Shown: positions 16,061 to 24,541 of the stretch, in pieces
Layout of the letters: each line of letters begins with the position of its first letter
How positions within the stretch are numbered: position 1 is the first letter of the stretch
Assembly (NCBI RefSeq): GCF_001185345.1
Contig: NZ_KQ236743.1
Coordinates: 778,217 to 842,216, forward strand
Reading direction: 5' to 3'
Origin: Dorea sp. D27
GTDB taxonomy: Bacteria > Bacillota > Clostridia > Lachnospirales > Lachnospiraceae
DNA: 64,000 bases
Notes under the pieces: model-generated
The model's database searches: none
What the model was told of the DNA's origin: nothing
What the model saw: only the letters and a program-made list of their open reading frames with translations
Position numbers and translations under genes: made by a program

Positions 16061-17325
16061 ATATAAGGCTTTACAATGCCAGAATCCTTTCCATGCAGGA
16101 AGGAACTGGCATAGAAGAAGGGGAAGTATGGGTAGTGGGAAGCCATATTGCCTATACAGGTCCCCGGAAAGATACGGGGACCGTGTGGGACAGAGAGATA
16201 GATGTGAAAGGCAATGTAGTGATGCCGGGCTTCAAGAATGCCCATACACATTCGGCCATGACGTTCCTGCGGTCGTACGCGGATGACCTGCCTCTTCTGG
16301 ACTGGCTGGACAAACAGGTATTTCCTATGGAGGCAAAGCTCACCCCGGATGATATGTACCATCTGTCCAGGCTGGCGGTCATGGAATACTTGACGAGTGG
16401 TATCACGGCCAATTTTGACATGTATATGAATCCTGCCTGTATCGCCAGAGCGTCTGCCGACTGCGGATTCAGGACCGTGATCTGCGGTGCCATGAACAAT
16501 TTCAGCCAGTCGCTCGTGGAGGAAGAACAGTGGTATAAGGAGCTGAATTCCTACCACGAGCTTATCAGCTTCTGCTTTGGCGCCCATGCGGAATATACGA
16601 CGTCGATGGAACTGCTCCAGGGGCTTGCGGAACTGGCCCGCAAGTATAAGGCGCCGGTGTATCTGCACAATTCAGAGACTGAGGAGGAAGTGGGACAGTG
16701 TATCGGCAGATACGGCAAGACGCCGACTTCGCTGCTTGACAGCCTTGGTATCTATGATTACGGCGGAGGCGGCTACCACTGCGTGCACATGACAGAGGAA
16801 GATCTGGATATTTTCAGGAAAAGGGGTCTGTATGTGGTCACAAATCCTGGCTCCAACACAAAGCTTGCCAGCGGCATCGCCCCGATAGGCAGGATGATGG
16901 ATAAGGGGATTCCGATCGCAATAGGGACAGACGGGCCGGCAAGCAATAACTGTCTCGACATGTTCCGGGAGATGTTCCTCGTAACAGGCCTTGCCAAACT
17001 CAGAGAACACGATGCGTCTGCAGTTGACGCGGCGGATGTGCTCAGGATGGCGACGGTAAACGGGGCGCATGCCATGGGGCTTAAAGACTGTGACGTGCTG
17101 GCAGAAGGAAAATGCGCGGACCTGATTATAATGGATCTGCACCAGCCTAACATGCAGCCCGTGAACAACATAGAGAAAAATATCGTATACAGCGGCAGCA
17201 AGCAGAATATAGTGCTTACGATGGTAAACGGGAATGTGCTGTATGAGAACGGAACTTTCCATATCGGGGTGGAACCGGAGGAGGTATATGCGAAGGCAAA
17301 TGAAATCATCGGGCGTATGCGGTAA
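16057..17325 (+). CDS. mtaD: 5'-methylthioadenosine/S-adenosylhomocysteine deaminase
   Basis: Amidohydrolase that deaminates MTA (and SAH or 5'-deoxyadenosine) to the inosine form. The 422-residue product has the metal motif PGFKNAHTHSAMT, a long TIM barrel with YLHNSETEEE, the His of YHCVHMTEEDL, and GTDGPASNNCLDMF carrying the catalytic Asp. With the preceding PNP and MtnA this makes a logical route from MTA to methylthioinosine, then to methylthioribose 1-phosphate plus hypoxanthine, then to methylthioribulose 1-phosphate. The downstream half of the salvage pathway is not in the window. Confidence 0.9.
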   Translation: MNIRLYNARILSMQEGTGIEEGEVWVVGSHIAYTGPRKDTGTVWDREIDVKGNVVMPGFKNAHTHSAMTFLRSYADDLPLLDWLDKQVFPMEAKLTPDDMYHLSRLAVMEYLTSGITANFDMYMNPACIARASADCGFRTVICGAMNNFSQSLVEEEQWYKELNSYHELISFCFGAHAEYTTSMELLQGLAELARKYKAPVYLHNSETEEEVGQCIGRYGKTPTSLLDSLGIYDYGGGGYHCVHMTEEDLDIFRKRGLYVVTNPGSNTKLASGIAPIGRMMDKGIPIAIGTDGPASNNCLDMFREMFLVTGLAKLREHDASAVDAADVLRMATVNGAHAMGLKDCDVLAEGKCADLIIMDLHQPNMQPVNNIEKNIVYSGSKQNIVLTMVNGNVLYENGTFHIGVEPEEVYAKANEIIGRMR

Positions 17326-17344
17326 CAGAAAGCGAGGAGTATAG

Positions 17345-18160
17345 ATGAAGAAAGCGACAATCGTGCTGGAAGGCGGTGCCACAAGGGGCGTATTTACGTC
17401 AGGGGCACTGGATTATCTCATGGAGATGGATGTGTATCTGTCACATGTCATAGGCGTCTCCGCGGGAGCGTGCAACGGCGTGGATTACGTATCGAGGCAG
17501 CCCGGCAGGACGAGAGACTGTATGATTCACAAAGAAAAGGAATATGACTATTACTACGGATTTACAAAGTTCATAAAAGAAAAAAGCCTGCTTGATATGG
17601 ACATGGTGTTTGACAAATATCCAAATGAAATATTCCCATTCGATTTTGACACGTACTTTGCCTCGGATATGGAGTGCGAAATCGTGACGACGAACTGTGT
17701 CACCGGGAAGGCAGAGTATATGAAAGAAGACAAAGACAGGGAGAGGCTCATGAAGCTGTGCAGGGCATCCAGCAGCATGCCCCTCGTCTCGCCGATTGTG
17801 AATATAGACGGCATACCGTATCTGGACGGCGGGCTGGCCGATTCCATACCGGTGAAGAGGGCCGTGGAACTTGGCAATGAGAAGATTGTACTCATGCTGA
17901 CAAGGAATCCGGGCTACCGCAAGAAGATGACTTCAAAGGCGCTGGCCAATGTATACCGCCGTGCTTACCGGAAGTATCCGAATCTCGTCAGGACGACAAT
18001 ACGGCGGAACTTTGAATACAACAAGGCGATGCGCCTAGTCGAAGAGATGGAAGAGGAAGGGAAAATCTTCGTACTTCGCCCGCTCATACCAACAGTATCG
18101 AGGCTGGAAAAAACTACGACACGCTTATGGAATTCTATCAGCACGGCTATCAACTCATGA
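17345..18160 (+). CDS. Patatin-like phospholipase, C-terminus frameshifted
   Basis: Serine hydrolase of the patatin family. The oxyanion loop EGGATRGVFTSG, the nucleophile elbow GVSAG (Ser39) and the catalytic YLDGG are present. The frame closes at 18160, but a one-base deletion appears in the A-run at 18108-18113. In the -1 frame the sequence continues sensibly (EKNYDTLMEFYQHG... to LDR) and stops at 18201, 15 bp before yjbQ. The run has six A where seven would keep the frame. This could be a real mutation, slippage, or a homopolymer error. The catalytic core is not affected. Confidence 0.85.
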   Translation: MKKATIVLEGGATRGVFTSGALDYLMEMDVYLSHVIGVSAGACNGVDYVSRQPGRTRDCMIHKEKEYDYYYGFTKFIKEKSLLDMDMVFDKYPNEIFPFDFDTYFASDMECEIVTTNCVTGKAEYMKEDKDRERLMKLCRASSSMPLVSPIVNIDGIPYLDGGLADSIPVKRAVELGNEKIVLMLTRNPGYRKKMTSKALANVYRRAYRKYPNLVRTTIRRNFEYNKAMRLVEEMEEEGKIFVLRPLIPTVSRLEKTTTRLWNSISTAINS

Positions 18161-18216
18161 AAAAGGAAATTGGTAACCTGAAGGAATATCTCGACAGATG
18201 ACAAGGAGGGAAAAAG

Positions 18217-18621
18217 ATGTATTTATATGAACACAGCATTTCTACAAAAGGAGCACAGCAGATGTCCAAGGTAACGGACATGGTACGTGAAGATATCAGA
18301 AAAAGCGGGCTGAAACAGGGGATTGTGGTCGTGTATTCCCCTCATACGACTGCAGGATTCACTATCAATGAAAATGCCGACCCGGACGTCGTCCACGACA
18401 TGCTCTGCGGCATGGAACGCGCGGTTCCGGCGGATGCTGACTATTATAAGCATGTGGAAGGCAATTCCCATGCACATATCAAGACGAGCTTCGTGGGTCC
18501 TTCCCAGACGCTGATTCTCCATGAAGGAGATCTCCTGCTTGGCATCTGGCAGGACTTGTACTTCTGTGAATTTGACGGACCGCGGAACCGGAGATTCTAT
18601 GTAAAGATTATAGAGGGCTGA
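18217..18621 (+). CDS. yjbQ: YjbQ family protein (UPF0047)
   Basis: A 134-residue single-domain protein of the YjbQ/UPF0047 family, annotated in E. coli as having weak thiamine-phosphate synthase activity; its true role is unsettled. The hallmarks are VYSPHTTAGFTINENADPDV near residue 40, GNSHAHIKTSFVGPS, and the C-terminal GIWQDLYFCEFDGPRNR. It is preceded by AAGGAGG and lies 4 bp before the HD-GNAT gene, so the two are probably translated together. Confidence 0.9.
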   Translation: MYLYEHSISTKGAQQMSKVTDMVREDIRKSGLKQGIVVVYSPHTTAGFTINENADPDVVHDMLCGMERAVPADADYYKHVEGNSHAHIKTSFVGPSQTLILHEGDLLLGIWQDLYFCEFDGPRNRRFYVKIIEG

Positions 18622-18625
18622 TAGG

Positions 18626-19615
18626 ATGGATAAAGATACGCTATTGCATTTTATGTCGGTTGCTGAAAAGCTTAAATGTACGGTCAGGCATTCCTGGACG
18701 TCCGGCGGGCGGCGGGAGAGCGTCGCGGAACACGTGTTCCGCCTCTGTGTCTTTGCGTGGCTTGTGCAGGATGAGTTTCCAGAGCTGGATATGGACAAGG
18801 TGATGGAAATGTGTCTTTTCCACGACCTGGGAGAAGCGGTTACCGGAGATATACCTTGTTTTGAGAAGAAGGAAGAGGACCGCACGGCGGAGGAAGGTGC
18901 CATACGACGTATGACAGAGATGCTGCCGGCTGACAGACGAAAGAGGCTGGACGGTCTCTTTGAGGAGCTGGAGGCGGGCAGAACGGGTGAGGCTAAGCTA
19001 GTCCATGCGCTTGACAAGATGGAAGCCCTCATACAGCATAACGAAGCCCCGATCAGCACGTGGCTGCCTCTTGAATATGACCTCCAGCTTACATATGGGC
19101 AGAAGGAGGCAGAAGCATTCCCCTATACGGAGCAGCTCAGGAAGACAGTGGAACAGGACAGCATCCATAAGATAGCACGAGAGGGGATGAAAAAGCACGT
19201 CGGGACAGAAGCATTTCATGTGAGCAGCGACAAGGAGAAGCTGGACTTTAGACGGGTCGTACAATTGATGCGCCAGTCGTACTGGGCCAGGACGCGTTCT
19301 GAGGAGATGATCAGGAAGGCTATGGAAGGTTCCGTCTGTTATGGCGTGTATGACAGAGAAGGATATATGGTCGGATATGCCCGTATTATTACCGATTTTG
19401 CCACTACATTCTATCTGATGGATGTAATTATCGACGAGGACTACCGGGGGAAAGGGCTCGGCACGCTCCTGATGGATGCTGTCATGGACGATGTAGGCAG
19501 CCTGCACGGGGTGCTGCACACAGATGACGCCGGGGGATTCTATGAGAGATACGGATTCAGACACGACGAAAGAAGGCAGGAAGTCTTGATGGAAAAAGAG
19601 AGGCAGAACGTGTAG
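18626..19615 (+). CDS. HD-domain phosphohydrolase fused to GNAT acetyltransferase
   Basis: The 329-residue protein has two parts. Residues 1-190 form a YfbR/HDDC2-like HD domain that should dephosphorylate 5'-nucleotides; the metal ligands are visible as His36 (AEHVFR), His-Asp in CLFHDLGEAVTGDIP, and the Asp of HALDKMEAL. Residues 195-329 are a GNAT domain (FRRVVQLMRQSYW, DVIIDEDYRGKGLGTLLMD, GGFYERYGF). No stop or frameshift separates them. I infer a natural fusion; substrates are unknown. The gene ends a run starting with mtnA, and a terminator-like hairpin follows. Confidence 0.85.
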   Translation: MDKDTLLHFMSVAEKLKCTVRHSWTSGGRRESVAEHVFRLCVFAWLVQDEFPELDMDKVMEMCLFHDLGEAVTGDIPCFEKKEEDRTAEEGAIRRMTEMLPADRRKRLDGLFEELEAGRTGEAKLVHALDKMEALIQHNEAPISTWLPLEYDLQLTYGQKEAEAFPYTEQLRKTVEQDSIHKIAREGMKKHVGTEAFHVSSDKEKLDFRRVVQLMRQSYWARTRSEEMIRKAMEGSVCYGVYDREGYMVGYARIITDFATTFYLMDVIIDEDYRGKGLGTLLMDAVMDDVGSLHGVLHTDDAGGFYERYGFRHDERRQEVLMEKERQNV

Positions 19616-19648
19616 AGCGAAAGCAGCCCGTGTCAAAGGGCAAGAAAA

Positions 19649-19684
19649 CGTGCAGGAACGCATCTTCAAACTATCCTGCACGTG
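19649..19684 (-). terminator. Terminator between convergent HD-GNAT and otnK-like genes
   Basis: Perfect stem ACGTGCAGGA (19649-19658) with TCCTGCACGT (19675-19684). On the minus strand the stem is followed by TTTTCTTG, which suits termination of the otnK-like gene. On the plus strand only GAAAAG follows. Confidence 0.6.
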
Positions 19685-19689
19685 AAAAG

Positions 19690-21105
19690 CTAGCTGCAAA
19701 AAAAGGAGATGACATGTTTCAGCGTGTCAACCTCGCCTACATTGCCCGGGAAGATGATATAAGGGATGCCGGGATATCGGCTGTCGGGACCGGTCTCCCA
19801 GGCGGGGATGCCGGGAGCCACCTGGCCGAGCACCACGGCACGCCTGATATGCAGGGCTTTCGTGGCAATATCGCTGGAAGTGATACCGCCCTTGGCAATG
19901 AGGAAGGAGGGGGCCGTCCCTATCTGCACGGCAAATGACTGCAGTGCGTCTGAGATGGACACGGAACGCTTTAGGACGGTTTCCTTTGTGTCATTGTCAA
20001 ATATAAGCTTTTTCCTCTTCGTATAGATGACCGCATGCCTGCCTTTCTGTATGCAGGCGGAAGCCAGGGCCAATATACGCTGCCGTTCCGTTTCAAGAGC
20101 CTCCAGGTCGGTAATAAGATCAGAGTCAAATTCCAGCAGTTCGATTCCGTCCAGCCCTTTCAGCATACTGAGCTGAGCTGTCGTCTTGTCGGTGTAGGAT
20201 CCGATGAGGATGAGCCCTCCATAGCGGGAGTGGGAGCGGGAAAGCTCGCCGCGTCCGAGAAGCGGCCTGTCGGGTATGCCGGCTATGACTTTCACAAAAG
20301 AGGCGGCACTTCGGAACATAAACCGCTTTCCTTTCTTCATCGCGCGGTAGAGCGCGGTACAGAACACTTTCAGATCGCAGTAGTCCGATGCGTTCACGAT
20401 GATTTTCTGAAAATCGGATGCTGAGAGCAGAAGAGATTCCACACCGTTCGTGTCCGCACTGCGGAGGAGGTTCATCGGAATGCATATGACACTGCCGGCA
20501 GGATACCGGCCCTCTGTCTTTTCCTCCACATACTGCCTCAAATCAGAAGAAGCATATCCAAAGGTAGAATCCCTGGCAAATTCTGTCTTGGCAGCAGGGA
20601 TAAGCTCTTTCCCGGACAGGACATAATGGATATTGCCTACAGTAAAGCGCCCACCTTCTTTGAAGAACGGGCACAGTACCTCGCCATCAATGGCGTGGCC
20701 GGTGCATTCCTCGTATGTATTCTTCAGCACTTCCGTCTCAAGCGGATAGTGTCCGCGCAGCGTAGAGTCGCTCCGGCTTATGATGAGATAAGAAGTGCCC
20801 GTCTCCTTTGAGACGCGGTGGATCGTCCGGGCAGCCTCCTCGTGCAATGCGGCACTTTCTGCAGCGGACAGTGCTCTGGAGTTCGTCAGTATATAGAAGA
20901 GCGCCCCGGGTTCTTCAAAACCTTCTCTTATGCTGCTGTAATCCCATCGTGTGTAGACAGAGACGCCGTGGACCGTCTGCGTACCGGTCGGATCATCATC
21001 CAGCACGATAATCTTCCCCATAAAGGAATGTATCTCCTCTGCAAGGAGCCTGTCGACCGATGCTTCGTCGGGCCGTGGATACTCGTTCAGTAAATCTCTA
21101 TTCAT
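19690..21105 (-). CDS. Four-carbon acid sugar kinase family (OtnK/DtnK-like)
   Basis: Kinase of the DUF1537 family, which phosphorylates 3-oxo-tetronates or D-threonate/erythronate. The 471-residue product has the substrate-domain motif VLDDDPTGTQTVHG near residue 40, SRSDSTLRGHYPLE near 105, and the C-terminal nucleotide site FLIAKGGITSSDIA. The start at 21105 is spaced 10 bp from GAGAGG; an ATG three codons earlier is too close. It is translated after an LtnD-like dehydrogenase (overlapping reading frames at the boundary). The usual partners OtnC and OtnI are absent from the window. Confidence 0.88.
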   Translation of the reverse strand: MNRDLLNEYPRPDEASVDRLLAEEIHSFMGKIIVLDDDPTGTQTVHGVSVYTRWDYSSIREGFEEPGALFYILTNSRALSAAESAALHEEAARTIHRVSKETGTSYLIISRSDSTLRGHYPLETEVLKNTYEECTGHAIDGEVLCPFFKEGGRFTVGNIHYVLSGKELIPAAKTEFARDSTFGYASSDLRQYVEEKTEGRYPAGSVICIPMNLLRSADTNGVESLLLSASDFQKIIVNASDYCDLKVFCTALYRAMKKGKRFMFRSAASFVKVIAGIPDRPLLGRGELSRSHSRYGGLILIGSYTDKTTAQLSMLKGLDGIELLEFDSDLITDLEALETERQRILALASACIQKGRHAVIYTKRKKLIFDNDTKETVLKRSVSISDALQSFAVQIGTAPSFLIAKGGITSSDIATKALHIRRAVVLGQVAPGIPAWETGPDSRYPGIPYIIFPGNVGEVDTLKHVISFFCS

Positions 21106-21139
21106 GGCGTTCATTCCTCTCTTTTCTTTTCCGTTCAGC

Positions 21140-22033
21140 TCACATATCCCGCTTCTGTACTTTGCAGTCGGCCAGATGTTCAAAATATTGTACAATCCCG
21201 CCGTGATCCTCCCCCATATGCCCTTTTACCTTCATGACCTGCATGATTTCAAAGAGCTGGGAAGTAAACGGTATCGGGGTACCGATCAGATGCGCTTCTT
21301 CAACTACGTTTTTAATATCCTTGTGATTGATGTAGATGGGGCCGCCCGGTTCAAAATTACGCTCCAGAATCATGGGCAGCTTGGCATCAAGCACTGCGCT
21401 TCCGGCAAGTCCGCCCCGGATGGCCTTATATACTTTCTCAGGATCGGCCCCCGCTTTTGCAGCAAAGACAAATGCTTCCGATACGGAAGCTATCGTCATA
21501 TTTACGATAATCTGATTGGCAAGCTTGGCGATACTGCCCGTTCCTGTACCACCGACAAGAAGGGCATTGGAGCCCATCATCTCGAGATAAGGCAGGACTT
21601 TCTGAAATGTCACATCATCTCCTCCAGCCATAAATGACAAGGTACCGTCAATCGCTTTCGGCTCTCCCCCGCTTACAGGTGAATCCAGAAAAAAGCAGCC
21701 CCTTTCCTGAAGGAGGCGAAAGCAGTAGTGGGAATCCTCCGGCGCTACAGAACTCATGTCACAGACGACGGTTCCGGATGGGATGGCTGTGCAGACGCCC
21801 TCTTCAGCAAATAAGACTTCTTTTACTATTCCGCCGTTCGGAAGCATGAGAAATATGACATTACATGTACGCCCAATCCGCTCGGGGGTAGATTTGACAG
21901 CACCCTTTGAGACGAGATGGTCTGAGAGCGATTCCCTTACATCATATACGTGAAGTTCTACATGGTGCTTAAGCAAATTCAACGCCATTGGAGTCCCCAT
22001 GATTCCTAGACCGATAAAACCGATTTTATCCAT
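21140..22033 (-). CDS. Beta-hydroxyacid dehydrogenase, LtnD/GarR-like
   Basis: NAD(P)-dependent oxidoreductase of the 6-phosphogluconate/3-hydroxyisobutyrate dehydrogenase family, 297 aa. The N-terminal dinucleotide site is KIGFIGLGIMGTPMALNLL. The substrate motif DSPVSGGEPKAIDGTL is near residue 120, and the catalytic Lys is in GTGSIAKLANQI (about residue 170). In known C4-acid pathways LtnD oxidises L-threonate before OtnK acts, so the pairing with the kinase gene supports that role. Tartronate-semialdehyde reductase is an alternative. The promoter carries the ACCGGTATACCGGT palindrome. Confidence 0.87.
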   Translation of the reverse strand: MDKIGFIGLGIMGTPMALNLLKHHVELHVYDVRESLSDHLVSKGAVKSTPERIGRTCNVIFLMLPNGGIVKEVLFAEEGVCTAIPSGTVVCDMSSVAPEDSHYCFRLLQERGCFFLDSPVSGGEPKAIDGTLSFMAGGDDVTFQKVLPYLEMMGSNALLVGGTGTGSIAKLANQIIVNMTIASVSEAFVFAAKAGADPEKVYKAIRGGLAGSAVLDAKLPMILERNFEPGGPIYINHKDIKNVVEEAHLIGTPIPFTSQLFEIMQVMKVKGHMGEDHGGIVQYFEHLADCKVQKRDM

Positions 22034-22080
22034 AATTTAATATTCCTTTCCGCTGCATCTGCAGCCTGCATCATAATATC

Positions 22081-22109
22081 ATGATAACAAATACCGGTAT
22101 ACCGGTCAA
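22081..22109 (-). promoter_or_regulatory. ltnD-otnK promoter with ACCGGTATACCGGT operator in the spacer
   Basis: On the minus strand: TTGACC (22109-22104), exactly 17 bp, TATCAT (22086-22081). The perfect 14-bp palindrome ACCGGTATACCGGT (22093-22106) fills the spacer and part of the -35 element. The GT-AT-AC core fits GntR-family operators. It lies 60 bp before the ltnD-like start. Confidence 0.78.
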
Positions 22110-22248
22110 TGAAAAAATGTTAATTTCATAATTTTTACTATATATCATCCTCTATTATTGTGCATGTTTTAGGGAGAAGAAACTTGACCGGCCGACAGAA
22201 ATTATTATATGCTTTATCTATAGAATGAATATTGAGGGGGAAACTACG

Positions 22249-22902
22249 ATGAAGCTACTGAAGCCACTACAGATGCAGGCATATGAATACATGAAAGAGA
22301 AGATTCTGAACAATGAATTTACACCTGGGGAAATCTATTCCGAGACAAAGATTGCGGCCGAGATAGGTATCAGCAGGACACCGTTCAGGGATGCCGTACA
22401 GAGACTTGTGCAGGAAGGATATATCGATATCATACCAAGCAAAGGATTCATGCTGCATGAGATGGAAGTGAGAGATATCGTAGAGACGTTTCAAGTCCGT
22501 ACTGCAATTGAAGGGTACTGTGCGATGCTTGCGGCGAGAGAGGCAGGTTCAGAAAAAGCCACGGAGCTGTTTGCAGAATTGGAAAGGCTCATGGGGAAGC
22601 TGGTCGAATCTGCAGAGGGCAATAATATGACCCGTTTTGTCGAATGTGATAACCAGTTCCACCTGATGCTCGTGGCCTATGCCGGTAACTCTGCATTCGA
22701 TGAGATGTTCGGCATGTATATCCACCGTATCCGGAACATGGCAATCTCATCTCTTATGCATCCCGGCCGTGTAGCAGAGACGCTGAGAGAGCACGAAGAT
22801 ATCATAAGTTCTATGAGATCAGGCGACATCGAAGCTGTCAACAACGCAATCGCTGCACATATGGAGAGGCCGAAAGAGATTATGCTTGGAGAACGGGACT
22901 GA
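22249..22902 (+). CDS. GntR-family regulator, FCD (FadR) subfamily
   Basis: A 217-residue regulator. Residues 5-70 form the GntR winged helix (LQMQAYEYMKEKILNNEFTP, then YSETKIAAEIGISRTPFRDA). The rest is an all-helical FCD ligand domain with the metal-site residues Asp (ECDNQFH), His (NQFHLML) and His (REHEDI). These domains often sense organic acids or sugar acids. The start at 22249 has GAGGGGG upstream. The gene sits divergent from ltnD-otnK and ahead of the AKR-dhaKL block. It is the best candidate to bind the three ACCGGTATACCGGT sites. Confidence 0.92.
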   Translation: MKLLKPLQMQAYEYMKEKILNNEFTPGEIYSETKIAAEIGISRTPFRDAVQRLVQEGYIDIIPSKGFMLHEMEVRDIVETFQVRTAIEGYCAMLAAREAGSEKATELFAELERLMGKLVESAEGNNMTRFVECDNQFHLMLVAYAGNSAFDEMFGMYIHRIRNMAISSLMHPGRVAETLREHEDIISSMRSGDIEAVNNAIAAHMERPKEIMLGERD

Positions 22903-22972
22903 GTTGAAATGGGCAATATGCACAAAAGAAGTCGAAGAAGATATAAATAATACACAAAATAGACAAAAACGG

Positions 22973-23029
22973 TTGACAGAATGAAGAGGATTTAATATGA
23001 TTATCTCATGAAATAACCGGTATACCGGA
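22973..23029 (+). promoter_or_regulatory. Promoter and ACCGGTATACCGG operator of the AKR-VOC-dhaKL block
   Basis: TTGACA (22973-22978), a 17-bp spacer, TATGAT (22996-23001), then ACCGGTATACCGGA at 23016-23029, 14 bp past the -10 element. The same arrangement is repeated before lsrA, with the same -35 and -10 hexamers. Confidence 0.82.
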
Positions 23030-23054
23030 ATACAGAATACAGGAGGAACAGATT

Positions 23055-24047
23055 ATGGAATATTTTAAAACAGCCGTCGACGGGTTGGAAATTACTAGAG
23101 TAGGGCTCGGAACATGGGCGATGGGCGGTTCCGGATGGGGCGGCATCGTCGATGAGCCGGCGATAGAATGCGTAAGGGCGGCGATTGACATGGGGATAAC
23201 ACTTGTAGATACCGCCCCTGCCTATGGTGCCGGACATTCAGAAGAGCTGGTCGGAGAAGCACTTTCAAAGCCGGGCTACAGAGAGAAATGCGTGCTTGCC
23301 ACAAAATGTGGTCTGAGCTGGGATGAGAATGGCAGCGTTTACAGAGATTCACGCCCTGAGACGCTCAGGAAAGAACTGGAGGCAAGCCTTAGGAGACTGA
23401 AGACAGACCATATCGATATCTATCAGGTACACTGGCCGGATGAAAAGACACCGATAGCAGAGACGGCACAGGTAATGGGCGAGTTCCTGAAAGAAGGTAA
23501 AATCCGTGCCATCGGCGTATCCAACTACACGAACGAGATGATCGATGAATGGAGAAGAACAGCACCGATACATACGATCCAGCCTTCCTTCAATATCCTG
23601 GAAGATAAACTGTTCGAAAACCAGCTTCCATACGCCAAGGAGAACAATATCACTGTGTTGGGGTACAGCGCACTCTGCCGCGGAATGCTTCACGGCAAAT
23701 ATACCGTTGACACGAAATTCAATGATGGAGATATGAGAGCGGAGGAAGATCCGAAATACCAGGGTCAGAACTTTGTGAACCATCTTGCAGCAATAGACGA
23801 GCTCAAGGAATATGCAGCCAGATTGGGCAAGACGGTAGCTCAGATCAGCGTGAGATGGGTACTGGAAAAAGGAGTCAGCTGCGCTCTGCTCGGAGCAAGG
23901 CGTCCTGGCCAGTTAGATTTTATTTCGGGCTGCGTAGGATGGAGCCTGACAAAAGAACAGTGCGATGAGATGGAAGCGATTGTCGCAAAACATGTTCCGG
24001 TACAAGTCGGAAAGGATTTCTTGGCACCGCCTTTGAGAGAAGATTAA
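23055..24047 (+). CDS. Aldo/keto reductase
   Basis: NAD(P)H-dependent carbonyl reductase with the (beta/alpha)8 fold, 330 aa. The catalytic tetrad is visible as Asp52 and Tyr57 (VDTAPAYGAG), Lys84 (LATKCG) and His126 (YQVHWPD). The cofactor-binding loop is near the C-terminus (ALLGARRPGQL). GxGxW motifs at the start (GLGTWAMGG) are typical of the YajO/YhdN branch. It is the first gene after the operator at 23016, followed by a hairpin and then a VOC protein and DhaK-DhaL. It may reduce or oxidise a short sugar or ketose. Confidence 0.9.
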   Translation: MEYFKTAVDGLEITRVGLGTWAMGGSGWGGIVDEPAIECVRAAIDMGITLVDTAPAYGAGHSEELVGEALSKPGYREKCVLATKCGLSWDENGSVYRDSRPETLRKELEASLRRLKTDHIDIYQVHWPDEKTPIAETAQVMGEFLKEGKIRAIGVSNYTNEMIDEWRRTAPIHTIQPSFNILEDKLFENQLPYAKENNITVLGYSALCRGMLHGKYTVDTKFNDGDMRAEEDPKYQGQNFVNHLAAIDELKEYAARLGKTVAQISVRWVLEKGVSCALLGARRPGQLDFISGCVGWSLTKEQCDEMEAIVAKHVPVQVGKDFLAPPLRED

Positions 24048-24052
24048 TGGAG

Positions 24053-24096
24053 AAGGGTAATGTGTATGAGAATCATTCCTGCACATTACCCTTTTC
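24053..24096 (+). terminator. Hairpin terminator or attenuator after the aldo/keto reductase
   Basis: Perfect 12-bp stem AAGGGTAATGTG (24053-24064) with CACATTACCCTT (24082-24093), followed by TT and C. It lies 5 bp after the AKR stop and 34 bp before the next gene. It may reduce, rather than abolish, expression of the VOC-dhaKL genes. Confidence 0.65.
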
Positions 24097-24127
24097 GTGG
24101 AGACGTCATAAAGACTGGAGGAGAGAG

Positions 24128-24517
24128 ATGCTGAAGGCGATAGACCATATTACGGTAAACATGACAGATAAGGAGAAGAGCTTTTGGTTCTACGGCGGGC
24201 TGCTCGGCCTTACCAAGCTGAATGATATAGATATGGGAGACCATTTCCTGTACTATTTTGAGCTGCCGGGCGGCTGCCGCCTGGAACTCATAGAATACGA
24301 GTCTGAGAATCCTGTCAGACCGGGGAGCCACACCGACCGAGGCGTATACCGGCATTTTGCGCTGGAGACGGATGATATTGACGGCTTGAGAAGTATATTT
24401 GCCCGGCATGGCGTGAAGATTCTGGAAGGCCCAGAGCCGAGCGGCAGACTTGGAGTAAAATTCATGCTTGTAGAGGAACCGAACGGGGTAGAGATAGAAT
24501 TCGTTGAAAAGTTATAG
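24128..24517 (+). CDS. VOC-family (glyoxalase-fold) protein
   Basis: A 129-residue single-domain vicinal-oxygen-chelate protein with two beta-alpha-beta-beta-beta modules: IDHITVNMTDKEKSFWFYGG, with His near the start as metal ligand, and YRHFALETDDIDGLRSIF, with VEEPNGVEIEFVE carrying the last Glu. The start at 24128 follows GGAGGAGAG; earlier in-frame codons overlap the hairpin. Related proteins are lyases or isomerases of sugar-derived dicarbonyls. A second VOC protein (35197) ends the lsr operon, so the locus has two. Confidence 0.82.
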   Translation: MLKAIDHITVNMTDKEKSFWFYGGLLGLTKLNDIDMGDHFLYYFELPGGCRLELIEYESENPVRPGSHTDRGVYRHFALETDDIDGLRSIFARHGVKILEGPEPSGRLGVKFMLVEEPNGVEIEFVEKL

Positions 24518-24541
24518 GATATATCGTGTGGAGGGAGACAG

